From Pohlia nutans (taxonomy: Eukaryota > Streptophyta > Bryopsida > Bryales > Mniaceae), in contig CM040090.1 in the NCBI GenBank assembly GCA_022496805.1, positions 3,342,001-3,406,000 on the forward strand: DNA of 64,000 nucleotides, read 5' to 3'. Positions 12,570-24,360 of the stretch are shown piece after piece (the first letter of the stretch is position 1; every line of letters starts with the position of its first letter). The notes under the pieces are model-generated. The model was not told the DNA's origin. It saw only the letters and a list, made by a program, of their open reading frames with translations, and did no database searches. A program made the position numbers and the translations under genes.

Positions 12570-12862
12570 CCAGAAGTTGGTGAAGACATTCTTGCCCTGC
12601 GCATCCTCGGCCCTGAGCTTGATCTTCCGGAAAGCCAAATCCTCTGGAAAGCGTGATCCTCATCCTGCTGCAAGTCGGCCAGCGAGACAAAAATGCACCT
12701 GATGCAATCTGTTGCATTCAACCCACCCGATGCAATCTGTTGCATTGCCACCCCAAACATACAGAAGCCCTTCATCAATCCCACAATAATCTGAGCTCCA
12801 CGAAGGAAAACAAACACGGGCTGACGTACCTTGGGTCCCTGCATCCTGGTGACGAGCGTCTT
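12570..12862 (-). pseudogene. Ribosomal protein eS1 (RPS3a) gene fragment, frameshifted
   Basis: On the minus strand, 12862-12830 encodes KTLVTRMQGPK followed by a GTACGT donor. After a ~140-bp intron-like spacer, 12687-12570 encodes [14 protein letters not shown], then [20 protein letters not shown] and another GTACGT donor. This is the N-terminal third of the small-subunit ribosomal protein eS1, which lies near the mRNA exit of the 40S subunit. A 17-bp extra segment between HAF and RKI breaks the frame. The exon before KTLV and everything after NFW are missing. Retained splice donors show a genomic, not reverse-transcribed, copy. The surrounding GC-rich block with short tandem repeats suggests the piece was carried here by a transposon. 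Confidence 0.8.
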
Positions 12863-12869
12863 TTGACAC

Positions 12870-13480
12870 TATGACCTCACAGCATCACAGCCTCACACCG
12901 CACTCGCCATCGCAACACCAGAAACTCGATCGCCGAACCACTCTCGATCTCCAGAAACTCGATCGCCGAACCCTCACGCTCAAAAACCTTGCACATAGTG
13001 TCACGAAGCCGAATGCCGAATGCCCTCACGCTCAAAAACCTTGCACATAGTGTCACGAAGCCGAATGCCGAATGCCCTCACGATCGCCGAACCCTCACGA
13101 TCTACTCTCTCCCTCACACTCCGATCGCCAGGAACTCACGCGGCAGGAAGCCATCGCCAGGAAACCATCGCCAGGAAACCATCGCCAGGAAACCATCACC
13201 ATCGCTCTCGCGGTGAAAGACATCGCCATCGCTCTCGCCCAGATTGGACAGGCAGGGTCGAGCCATGAAAACCCTAATTCGAACCACATCAACGTGGACC
13301 CCTTCTGCGCCAACGTGTACCCCCGGATTTTCAAAATCTCCTCGCGCCAACGTGTACCCCCTAGCGCCTACGTGTACCCCCCCTTACTGGATTTCTGGAT
13401 TTACTGGATTTCCGCGTTTCGGGGGCCCCGGGTTTTCCGGGCCACCTCCGAAAAAATCTTTGGGGGTCATAGTGACCAAA
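12870..13480. repeat. GC-rich block with short tandem repeats
   Basis: Much more GC-rich than its surroundings. It holds a 52-bp unit twice (from CCCTCACGCTC at 12971 and 13023), repeated CGATCGCCGAACC, and a 14-bp CCATCGCCAGGAAA unit at about 13149-13195. ACGTGGACCCC..TTCTG occurs both left of the eS1 piece (12285) and here (13294), in direct orientation. The open frames look like by-products of the repeats. Confidence 0.6.
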
Positions 13481-13934
13481 GAGAACGTTAAGTTAAAAAG
13501 TGGCCAAAAACTAGGATTGTTAATTTTAGACAAGAAGAAGCCCTTCTTAAAAATAATGAAGTAGGCCTTTGGAACGTTCACCGTTTTACATTAAGAGTCG
13601 GGCCCAAACTGATGTGCAAATACCGGTAAGCTAAAATCCTCGTTTCTCATTAGTCGAAAGCCATTCTCTAAACCCAACCCTTTCACACTAAGAGTCAAGT
13701 TCAATTTTTTTTAACATTATAATGACAAGCTCGTACACTAACCTAACTCAATTCATTGAGTCAATCAAATACGAAATCCCAAATTGTGCCGAGTGCCCGT
13801 TTCATTAAAAAAATTGTAATCTTATTATATTGAGTGCTTGAAGATGGACCTAAGAGCTAATATGAGATGAATTTTTTATTTTTTATTTTAATTTTTGCAC
13901 TATTGAGCCCTAGGACAATGGACCCGACTCCTAA
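13481..13934. other. Gene-free stretch
   Basis: AT-rich, no repeat partner noticed. It ends with the TAA target site of the following composite element. Confidence 0.4.
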
Positions 13935-14124
13935 GAGCATCCTCAGTCGTGCACGGTAAAGCTCACTGCAAACTAAAACCTATCTTTTAACTGACGTAAA
14001 ATTAAAGAGTAAAATTACCATCATTAGAAGCGCATCTAAATAAACGTGAGATATTTCTCAAGTAAAGAAAATTGTAAAAATTTGATGTAGGTGAAATGTC
14101 CCACTGAAAACACCACATTTTCAA

Positions 14125-15206
14125 AATTTAGAGGGAGTGCACCAAATCTTGCTTAAAAATGGAAAGATCCTCCCAAAAACTGAAATACCGTACCTTCCAA
14201 GCAGCTTCGTCTTTAATTAATTCAAAAAAGTCAAGACGAATTTTTTTGGAAAATATGAGTAGGTTTTGCCGAATACCATAGTAATTGTTTTTTGGAATAG
14301 TCGAAATGTTGAAATATTACCATTTTTCCCATTTTTAAACATTATTCAGAGTAGGAGAGTGTGAGATGTAGGGGAAGAAAGAGCTGACCTTGTAATCAAG
14401 TTCATTCCAAGTCACTCCCAAATGATATGGGATATGAACTTGCAAGCTCATGTGAATTCTCACCACACCATATTTTCAGTAGACTTTGATGCACAATTGA
14501 GCATACCAAATGATCTTATTTTGAAATGTTTTCAACTAAGAAAAGTGAGAAGGACAAGTTGTCTATCACCTCCAAAAAGAATTTTGTGATTTGAAGTTTT
14601 TATGCATGATATATAGACAAAATTCAGTAAGGCTATGAAAAACATGCATGAGTTGAATGAGAAGAACATGTGTTGTGATCAGACTTTTGAGGCTCAATTG
14701 TGCATAGTAGACTATCTTATTTTGAGAATTCTTCAACTAAGATTAGTTGCATTTTCACGTAATCTTTCACTTCCAAAAAGAATTTCGTGATTTGATGTAT
14801 TTTTGCTCAAGTTATTCACATTTTTGTAAAGGAGTTTAACCGGTGATTAAGAAGAACAAGAAGTGAGAGTTCTACATATCCCACATTCATTGTTGGCACT
14901 AGTGTCCTGAATTTTGTATAAAGCACAAGACTATACAACACTCAATCATTACCTAACAAGTGAAGTAATCCATATTGTGGTACTAACTTGCAAGGCCCAT
15001 TTGGATGAATGATGAAAATACAATATCATGTTTTTTCAAGAAAACGAATTTAACTAATCTATAAAAATAGCAAACGAACATGACTTTTTGAAAAATATTA
15101 AATATTCGTTTGAAGCATGACGAAGCTGCTTGGAAGGTACGGTATAGAGGGAGTATGGGAGGATCTTTCCATTTTAAAGCAAGATTTGGTGCACTCCCTC
15201 TAAATT
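14125..15206. mobile_element. 1.08-kb inverted-repeat element, nested
   Basis: Arms of about 88 bp: AATTTAGAGGGAGTGCACC at 14125 against its inverse ending at 15206, continuing through TACCTTCCAAGCAGCTTCG. The interior contains degenerate direct repeats (CAATTG..CATA..CTATCTTATTTTGA). It lies directly upstream of the ELP3 fragment. No TSD resolved. Confidence 0.65.
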
Positions 15207-15247
15207 CCAGTGACGACGAAAGTCGGAGCTGGTTTAGCCTTCATTGA

Positions 15248-15771
<524 letters not shown>

Positions 15772-15778
15772 TAGAAAA

Positions 15779-17320
15779 TCTGTCTAAGTCTGTCCCTTCA
15801 ACAGAAAAATCAACAGAATAATCAGGAGAATAAAAAAACCGTTTCAAATATAATTGCAGATGTAGAAAGGTTAGGCACTTCGTAAGGGACAGTGTCCGAG
15901 TATAATTCAAGATGCGGCGTTCCAGACAGAGGAAAAAAATTATAAGTATCAGACAGTCAGGAGGCTGGAATAATAAAAACACTGGGGCATCATCATCTTC
16001 TGTCCCTAGTTATGAGTCTTTCACAATCCCTACGCCAAGAGGTTTCCCTTTTAAAGAGGTTACTACGGTCGCTGGAAATCATAATGCTATGGACATGAGC
16101 CTCACAGGTCGAAAGAGACCTGCCAGTGACGCAGAGCATGTCCAAGAGTCCTCTTCGTTGTCTGAGCAAACTGCACCCGTGGACAACAACGAGGGTGATT
16201 TTGCCTGCCAGCATTCCCTGGTACCCCTCAAGACCTATATATGATTTTCCATGATTGTTTTGATTACTGAGTTTGTTTTTCACATTTCTGGAATACACTT
16301 ATGAATGCTGTGTCTTTGTTTTTTATTCCCTCCCTTAGTTGTACTTGATCTAATTTCTAGACCCTCCTTTTAATTCAAATACCATTCACCAGTAACATTT
16401 TTGAGATTCTTCCTTTGCTATTGATTGTAGAGGAATGTTCCTCAATACTCTTGCAATGTGGATATTAGTCTTACATAACCTCGGACACCTTCAGGAGCAC
16501 CTTTGGAATCAATGAACATTGAGTCGAGGAAAGGAATCCAGTTTCTTGTTATGCACAATCTTGAGTTCATGTTTATGTTTGTGAAGGCGGGTGTGGCTCA
16601 CGTTAGAGTTATTTATTTCTTTTCATCATTGTTGGTGCCTGGCAATGGAAAAAATTGCTTCAAAAGTGGGCCAATTCTTCAATATTGTAATGCTCCAAAT
16701 ACTTTTTGTACTATTGACAGTGAAAAGGGTGGGAGCTGTATACTACTCTAGAATGTTATGTAGACAGTCCATTTTGTTTTTAGCTGAGACTATCACGAGA
16801 GAAGGCTGGTTTTTGTTAATAGGGATTGATGAGCTGTGGTTAATATTGGAGCTGGTTTCAATCATTAAAATTGGTTGCTGGCCACTATATAACTTGGCAT
16901 TATTTCCCACAAGACTGTTGACAAGTGCCATTGCTGTCTTGGTCAGGACGGGGGCGTGGGTTCTGCCAGACCTGGAGTGAAACAGATTGTGGTCAGATTG
17001 TCTGGCCTAAGACAATCCGCAGCCACTTCAGGGGAGTTCATTTCAGTCAATCACGGTGGTGGTATGCGTTTTCTTTCCTCCTTGAAATGAACTACTCGGT
17101 TTGATTTTAAGCATAATTATAAGGTAGAATACTATTGGTTAGAGGATACTATTGGTGTCACTTTAAAAGTGTGATTTCGGGGAGATCACTATAGAGCTGT
17201 CGAGGGATCACTTTGGGTACAAGAGCCAAACTCTCTTGAGATCAGCTTTTATGAATTTCTTACATAATCATTCAAAGTGGGAGGCTGTAGACCATTGTTG
17301 AAGGGACAGACTTAGACAGA
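15779..17320 (+). mobile_element. Inverted-repeat element truncating ELP3, with exon-like cargo
   Basis: 24-bp ends: TCTGTCTAAGTCTGTCCC at 15779 and its inverse GGGACAGACTTAGACAGA ending at 17320. It begins 4 bp after the ELP3 stop. An open frame at 15912-16244 starts MRRSRQRKK and contains SFTIPTPRGFPFKEVT and LTGRKRPASDAEH, coding-like but not recognised. A second exon-like piece at about 16949-17062 follows CTTGGTCAG, reads PGVKQIVVRLSGLRQSAATS and ends at a GTATGC donor. The last ~140 bp match repeats in introns of RAD23 (49860-50060) and ABCG (61886-62035). Confidence 0.6.
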
Positions 17321-17329
17321 TCTATATTT

Positions 17330-17754
17330 AAGGTAGACGACCTGTTTCCGATCACCTCAAGCAATTGAGCATACTTCCGGTGGAGTAACAAATAGGCAAA
17401 TAATTTTGCAGTGTAGGGAAATAGATTTGAAGAAGGTCACATATTTTTGAACAAGTTTCCGGGCAATATTGAATTTACTACAAATTTTCAAAGTGAAGAT
17501 TCTCTCCAACCCGTTCTCGCAATATAGGCTGACCTATTTCCAAGAACTGTAAAACTAGATTTCAATAACACATGATATCATACTAACTTGGTAACAAATT
17601 TCCATTCTTGGCGCCAACCATTCCATATTAAGAAGAAATATGTTTCCGTCACCGTTTACGAATGAATTCGAAAATATTGCAGGCCGCTTCACGGAAATAG
17701 GTCGCCCTATATTGTGTGAATGGGGGCCTGATCGGAAACAGGTTGTCTACCTTA
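17330..17754. mobile_element. 425-bp inverted-repeat MITE
   Basis: AAGGTAGACGACCTGTTTCC at 17330 is inverted as GGAAACAGGTTGTCTACCTT ending near 17753. The interior has further palindromic pieces around CCTATTTCCAAG and GGAAATAGGTCG. Non-coding. It abuts the preceding element. Confidence 0.65.
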
Positions 17755-17794
17755 GTTGGGAGTCTTCAGAAAATGTGACCCGGCTCTGGCTTAG

Positions 17795-17854
17795 AAGGTG
17801 GAAGAGATGTTGGACATGAAGAAGTCTGAAGACCCATACACCACGGTAGCTTAA
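17795..17854 (+). pseudogene. Possible captured terminal exon
   Basis: After a CTTAG acceptor the frame reads KVEEMLDMKKSEDPYTTVA then TAA. About 180 bp downstream an AATAAAAC polyadenylation-like signal lies near 18042. It looks like the last exon and 3' UTR of some gene, but I do not recognise it. It is not the ELP3 C-terminus. Confidence 0.4.
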
Positions 17855-18670
17855 GTCAAAAGCCTTGGAAATTTTTTTGCAGTAAGGACAGAAAAACAGT
17901 AGTTGTAAATTGGCTCTTTTGTAAGTTAAAGAGAGAAATGTTGTTTTGTTTTGAAACAGGAGATGTAGATTTAGTGTATAGCACTTGTAGTAGCTAAAAA
18001 GTTTAGGCAGTTTTGTATTTTTGTAGATTAATGTACCGTGATAATAAAACTTCATGGTATAAATTTATCATTCTTTAGAATGTGCTGGTGTGGTATTATT
18101 CTCCAGGTTTGGAAGTGTCTGCTTCAGAAAAGGAATGTGAGTCATGCATGTAGGACTAGTCTACTTTAGATACTTCTGGAAATGTACCTACAAAATATTT
18201 TTAACCATGAACCATTCCTCTCCTATGGTATTGATCAAAATTGCTATAGATGTGAAGATTTCATAGTCAATTTGGTGACATATTTTAGATTCCTTATTGA
18301 ATTAGTCCCGCTCAAAAATGATTCCATTCCAAAACAAAATATAATGCTTTGATAGAAGGGAATATTATAAAGGAAAATCATTTGTTATAATATAAATATA
18401 GTATAGATTATGGTTTTTTTGTTTTTTTTAAATATGATATGAATTTTCATTCGTCACTGGTATTGCGGAGAGCAGCGAAGCCCTAGTTTTGAAATTGTAG
18501 TGTTTTCAATGGGACATTTCACCTACGTCCCAATTCCACAATTCTTTTTTCTTGAAGTGCAATTTTTGTAATATTAACTGCGCTTCTAATGATGGTAATT
18601 TCAGTCTCTAATTTTAGGTCAGTCAAAAGATAGGTTTTGGTTTAGAGGGAGACGACTGAGGATGCCCTAA

Positions 18671-19736
18671 GTTAAGCGTAACTTAAAGCGGCCCTCACAC
18701 TTCGCAGAGGCAGTCAAACCCCTCGTCTGCCCACGCGCCGTGGCGTCCATGGCCTCCGATATCGGATTGTTTTCCGACACTGCCAAGGGCTCTCCGATCC
18801 AAGATCGGATTGTTTTCACGATAGTCGGTACGATCCATCGTATAAATCATCACCTCCTTCGGAGACCGCAGTCCAACTCTAAGCTCCCACTCGTCTGCAC
18901 CAGCTTGCATGCTCCATTTCGTGTTTCTCTTGCGATCTGTTACGTTGCGGAGTTGCTTCGAATTCGTCGTCGATCGTTTGAGGTGGGTTCTTTACACCAC
19001 CGCTCTCTCGATTCCTTCTATTTTTTTGTTGCCTCTTCCACGCCCCTGTTGCGCCACTTCGTTCTGCAATCGAAGTTCAGTGAACATGTCCTTGCGCATT
19101 CGAGGGTTATGAAAAGTGCCAAGTCCATGGTTCAAGAGAAATTGGCCACTTGCTTGTCGCGGTGGCGATCTTGATCGCTCTGGACCCCGCTCTGGACTGT
19201 TTTCACCAACCTTTTGAACTTACTAGCCTTGGTTATGACGAGTAAGCTGGGTTCAGAGTTTCCGCTATAGACACCTGTTATGCTTTCCACCCTGTTGTTG
19301 TAATTGCTGGTTGAGTGATGCTTAAAAATTTACATTTCAAAATCAAGTGCGCTTGTTGAAGTTTTTGTTATTCCTCTACTTTTCGTGGACAATCTGGTGG
19401 CTTCTGAAAATGCTTTGGGCTTCATTTCATGTCCACATATGCTTACTTCATCCGAGGATTGGAGATTAGTGAGGATTGGAGATTACTGCTAAATTTTGAA
19501 CTCTGGACATCCACTGAGGTTTCCCTTTTTGTTGATCTCTGGGATTTCTTTTGTGAATTCGCCATGAGATGGAACGGATTGAAGATTTTCCCAGCACACT
19601 AGGTGAAGCGTGGGCAAATGAATTTCTTTGCTCCAGATAATGCGTAGGTTCTCGTGCAGCTACAACATCAAACATGGGGCTCCTCACCAGATGTGCTATT
19701 GTTTAAACCTCATGTGATTGTGTGGCAGCTCTGATC
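18671..19736 (+). other. Possible promoter/leader of the trihelix-LRR gene
   Basis: 18690-19170 is more GC-rich than the flanks and has an open frame (18740-19174; first ATG at 18749, in frame) with no recognisable domain. This may be a transcribed leader or upstream exon of the gene starting near 19737. No TATA box was identified with confidence. Confidence 0.3.
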
Positions 19737-22700
19737 ATGCCAGACGCAGCTCCATGGATGCAAGCTCCCACCATGCGAGACGCAGCATGCCAGCCGCAGC
19801 AAAGTAATGGTTTGTCACAATGGTATCAGCCCCCACAAACTTTTGGTATATCTCACGCAGTCCAAGATGTGCATGGAGGTGAGTTTCTCACTATGAGCTA
19901 TAACTGGATATGTGAACTGGAATGACTGTTGTAAGAATTAATTGTGTTTTCCAGGTTTTCATTGTTGCGTTCCATTGATAGACGTCCAATTTGCGAAAGA
20001 AATTGGTCGTCACCTTCTCAGAATCACTTTAAATACCCTGCTTGTGCCTTTTTCCTTCGTAGTTGTCCAACAAGGAAGCCTTGGGGGTTCTGTGCCGAAC
20101 AGTGGCTCGATAGCCGAAAACTCAGAATATGCTCAGAATATAGCTCCCACCATGCGAGACGCAGCATGCCAGCTGCAGCAAAGTAATGGTTGGTCACAAT
20201 GGTATCAGCCACAAGATCCTGGTATATTTCACGCAGCCCAAGATGTGCATGGAGGTGAGTTTCTCGCTATGACCTACAGCCGGATATGTGAAGTTCAATG
20301 ACTGTTGTAAGAATCAATTGTGTGTTCCAGGTTTTCATTGTTGCGTTCCATTGATAGACGTCCAATTTGCGAAAGAAATTTGTCGTCACCTTCTCAGAAT
20401 CACTTTTTAATACCCTGCTTGTGCCTTTTTCCTTCGTAGTTGTCCAACAAGGAAGCCTTGGGGGATCTGTGCCGAACAATGGTTTGATAGCCGAAAACTC
20501 AGAATATGCTCAAGGTTCTGGAGCCCCTGAGCATGCTCAACATCAAACAAACGGTGAACTCGTGGTGGACAACCAACAACATGAATGTTGTGTAGGGCCG
20601 TCTACAACGAGATCCGAAGCCTGGAAAGACCCAAGGTACTGGACAGAGGACGAGACTTCGGTCCTGGTTGAGTGCAAGAGTTCAGCTTTCCACGACAAAG
20701 CAAGTCCATTTCGCAAGCAGTCTAAGTCCAACGCCATCAACTGGGACGCCGTGTCGCAACATATCAAGAATCATCCTCTCACTCGAGGATCGGAAAAGAC
20801 ACGGCGCCAATGCCAGCGTCGATGGGAGACTCTGGTGAAGTCCCACCGAATAATCAAAGAGCGGTGCATGGAGACAAAGAAGGTATATGCTGAGCTGACG
20901 GAAGATGAAAAAAGACATTTGAGGTTGGCAACCATATTGAAGAGCGAATGGTACGAGGTCATCGACACTGTCTGTGGCAATGCCAGGTCTCACAAGCGTG
21001 GCAACCTTTCACCCCGCGTTGGTGATTTCTCGCAACTGAAAAAGGGTAGAACAGAAATTGGTACTGTTCCTGTGAGTCCACGTATTACACCAACTGGTCC
21101 AGGCTCGCAGTTGCAATTTGCCAAGGGGGATCTACTGGGGAGTACACGAAGTAACCCAGCAGGCAGTCCAGCTGCACAAGTGATAGCTGGAACGCCTGAG
21201 CCGTGGAGTACATCGAGGAAACAAGTTGTAAGTTATCGCTGCTGTGACGTGGACCTAAAGACGTGAGTTAGTGGTGATGATGTATGATTTGGGTTGGTTC
21301 AAATCGATATCAATTGGTAATCGACTGTTGATGGATATGATATTGATTCATTGAGCGCATGAAGCCATGGTCATGGCTTGTAGTTGCTTATGCGAGCGAC
21401 CGTTCATACGAGCACAATGCCTCTTTTACAAGTCTGTTGGAAAGTAGACATCCATGACCTTGGGATGTTTCCATTGGTTTCGGATTCACGGGAACAACTT
21501 ACATGGGTCAGGGGACCGTGCAAGACACTGATGCTGACATTTGGTGTTATTGGGTGGGGTGCAGGCTATACCAGGATTTCGGTCGCTTGATCGTGAGCTG
21601 AGATCTACACTTCTTGATCTCATCTTGGGAAGTCATTTATTGAAGATCGAAGCCGAAGACGTTTCACATTCATGCCGGTGGCTTTCTATCGTTCAGAATC
21701 GAAGCTGCTCAGATATATATAACGACGTAGGTTATGCCAGCGGCCAAGTGTGCGCTGAATTCATTCAGTTTGTGTACCATCAATAGTGTTCAGAATACTA
21801 GTTGAAGTGTAGGTTATGTCAGCTTATGTGCTGATAGAAATGCAGTTTCTCTGTGAAGAGCACGGTTTGAGTTTGTGGTTAGAAGATGTTGCGATGATCA
21901 TGCACGATTGGTGCACACTTACATGTGGATGTACATCTCCTCGCAGGTGAGCATGCTGGTGATGAAGAAACTTGTGCACTTCTGGGATCCGGGAGATGAA
22001 GGAGTCTGGAGCGTAGATTGGTCACGCTTCCGCGTATTCGATAAATTCGTGAAGAAGGTGATTCGAAAGAATCCTGCCTTTGACACGCACAGACGTTTTA
22101 AGAATTTGGACGTCGAGAAGAAATTTATGTCAGCGAGAGAAATCTGCCCAACGCAACGAATGAGGGCGCTGATACTGTACAGCTGTGAGGGACTGGAGAA
22201 GGTCGATCTCAAGGGTTTGCGGAAGCTGAGGTTGCTGGTTATAAAGTATTGTCCGGTGCTGAAGGAAGTGACCGGGTGGAAACATCTTCGAGAGCTCGGA
22301 TGGCTAGAAATTTTCTTGTGCAAGTCATATGACGACTATCCTGATTTTCGAGACCTTCCCTCTCTTAGAGAGTTCAGTCTTACTGTGGACCGAGACACGA
22401 TTTTGACGTGAGCCAATGCGTTCGACTGCGGAGATTGGAGATCATGGGTGACCATCTATTGGAAGAAAGCGGGGACCTGAGCTCGCTGAACTGCTTGGAA
22501 AGCTTGGTCTTTTCTGATTGTTATGCCCTTTCGACCATTGCTGGCTTGAGTGGACTGCATTCACTGGCTAGCCTGTCCCTTTATGCTTGCAAGGCCCTGT
22601 GCAGTTTACCCGACATGGGTCACATGAAAGAACTGGTTTACGTTGATATACGTAGTAGTGGCGTGGAAGAGATCCCAGGGATTGAGAACCTTGAGAGTCT

Positions 22701-22980
22701 GCAGACGTTATACTGCTCTTATTCAAAGCTGAAGCGTCTTCCTGACCTCCATCACTTGGTGGCATTGCGGAAGGTGTGGCTTCATGGGACCCCATTGATA
22801 GAAGATGATCCATCATCGTTTTACTTTGATAAACCGGAGGTGCTGTTTAATTGTGAGGAGACGAGACCTGACGTAGTTGTTAGTGATATTAGTGACACGG
22901 AGCACGATCTCTCGGGTTGGTCGGATGACGAAGATTTTTGTGGTGAACAGAGTTGTTCGGATGACGATGTTCAAATATGA
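19737..22980 (+). CDS. Trihelix/Myb-SANT-like domain fused to leucine-rich repeats (frameshifted)
   Basis: Proposed exons: 19737-19878, 20063-20254, 20440-21227 and 21947-22411, with frame continuation to 22980. All junctions are GT-AG and keep phase. Exons 1 and 2 are duplicated Q-rich units (MRDAACQ..QQSNG). Exon 3 carries a trihelix-like DNA-binding domain at about residues 173-270: WTEDE, then INWDAVSQHI, RRQCQRRWETLVK and a basic tail. Exon 4 starts VSMLVMKKLVHFWDP and runs into leucine-rich repeats. A TGA at 22409 ends that frame, while the next frame continues the repeats (QCVRLRRLEIMGD to an acidic SDDEDFC tail, stop 22978-22980). A missing base near 22405 explains this. The repeats resemble those of plant NLRs, but no NB-ARC is present. 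Joining exons 3 and 4 rests on splice-site and phase logic alone. Confidence 0.6.
19763..20519 (+). repeat. 379-bp tandem duplication including one exon and intron
   Basis: Units 19763-20141 and 20142-20519 start AGCTCCCACCATGCGAGACG (the second unit is lost from its matching start after TATGCTCA). Each holds an exon end GATGTGCATGGAG|GTGAG and an intron with acceptor CCTTCGTAG. In unit 2 an extra T makes a stop in the retained-intron frame, while unit 1 stays open through its intron. Confidence 0.8.
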
Positions 22981-23046
22981 ATCACTACCCAAGCATTGGG
23001 CGGCCTATTTAAATTATGTTGTTTGTCACGTGGATGGACAGCTAAG

Positions 23047-23283
23047 TAACCCATAAAGAACTAAGGATTCACAGCTTCAGTATGAGAAATTCATGTGATC
23101 ATATTGTGAAAAATATACTTTAAGTGGGACAATGTTTATATCAATAGAAGTGTTGAAGATCATTGGATGTGTTGGTCAAGAATTTAAATAATTTTGAACA
23201 AGAATAAGTCCACATACGACCTACTCAAAACTCAAAACTGTTAGAAAAGCCGAATTTGGGCTAATTGGTCCTTTAGGGGTTAA
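23047..23283 (+). mobile_element. TTAA-type MITE, family C
   Basis: TAACCCATAAAGAACTAAGG to TGGTCCTTTAGGGGTTAA, 237 bp, with the family C interior (GATCATATTGTGAAAAATAT, GATGTGTTGGTCAAGAA). Left tip decayed. It lies just downstream of the trihelix-LRR gene. Confidence 0.7.
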
Positions 23284-23800
23284 TTGATGTAGGCCACCGA
23301 TTGGTTTCGTGATATCATCATCTCTTTCATCCTTTGCAGTATCCTTTAATGATTAGCGTCTGTGTCGTTCTCGTTTATAAGCAGGAATATATCGCGCTTC
23401 AGTTTCCTCTGCAATGAATCAAGGAGTACAATTCAGTAGATGGCTGGATCCAGAGTTTGCTACCTTTTTTCTTCGAAAGTGAAGCGGGGAACCCCCTCAA
23501 CAATCTTCCCTGAGTTCACATATTTGCACAGGAGAGGCAGACACGTCAGTTACAAGAAGGCAGGCTGTTGGATTGGGGTGTTTCTAGAGAATGAGCAACT
23601 GGAATCGGCTTCTTGCCATGAATGTAGTGTGTGCAATAGAGGTTGATGTACACTTTGAGTAGATAGTCCTCGGAATCTGTATAGTGAACTGAAAGCTGGT
23701 CTGAATGTCTGATTAGAAAAAAACAGACATGTCTACTTTGCAGTTGAATGCATGAACCTTTGAGGTATAATATAATTGATATCTTTAAGACAAGTATTGA
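23284..23800. other. Gene-free stretch
   Basis: A small frame at 23440-23643 has no recognisable domain. The remainder shows no repeat partner apart from the start of the paralogous block at about 23800. Confidence 0.35.
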
Positions 23801-24100
23801 TTCTTTGAAAGCATGAAGCTATGTTGATGACTTCTCGTAGCTTATGCGAATGATCTTTGCTACCAGTACGCGTGGCTCTTTGTTCAGTAGCATCCATGAG
23901 ATTTAACTGTGACTGGGGTTTTTTGTTTTGATTGTGATTGCTGTAAAGTACATGTGTTCAAAGCAAGGATGTTATAGCTGTTTTTGGGTGCGGTGCACGC
24001 TAAACCGAGATTTTATTCCCTGGATGATCACCTGAGATTCGCACTTGATATTGGGAACACATATATTTCCTTAGGGACAGATGGTTTGACGATTATGTAT

Positions 24101-24360
24101 AGCAGGGAGCCCCGGCCCGAGGGAATTCCGCGCAGGAAAACCCCGAGGCTGAGGGCGGGAGCCCGAGGCCGAGTGGCGTTTTCCTTGCGCGGAATTCGCG
24201 AGGGATGGGGCTCCCTGCTGCGTAAACCCTGAGGAACGCCCCCAAGAGCGTGGGAGGGCGTTCCATTTCATTATTTTCCCTCCCAGCTCGTAGGAGGGCA
24301 TTCCGGTCTATAAACTCCCGGGATTTACACAGGGCATGAGGGCCCGAGGGGTTTACGACC
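24101..24360. mobile_element. GC-rich palindromic insertion
   Basis: Arms AGCAGGGAGCCCC..GGAATTCCGCGC at 24101-24135 and GCGCGGAATTCGCG..GGGGCTCCCTGCTG at 24187-24220 form a strong hairpin. A second palindromic part follows (GTAAACCC at 24222 against GGGGTTTAC at 24346, GGAACGCCC against GGGCGTTCC). GC content is far above the flanks. The intact paralogue lacks it, so it is an insertion. Family unknown. Confidence 0.6.

Noticed and set aside
13020..13491. Several overlapping frames in the GC-rich block
   Set aside because: They are created by short tandem repeats read in different frames. No known domain and no splice context.
21541..21786. Possible extra exon between the trihelix and LRR exons
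   Set aside because: It has a GTGCAG acceptor-like start, but its homologue in the decayed copy is poorly conserved and the direct exon 3 to exon 4 junction keeps phase, so it is treated as intron.
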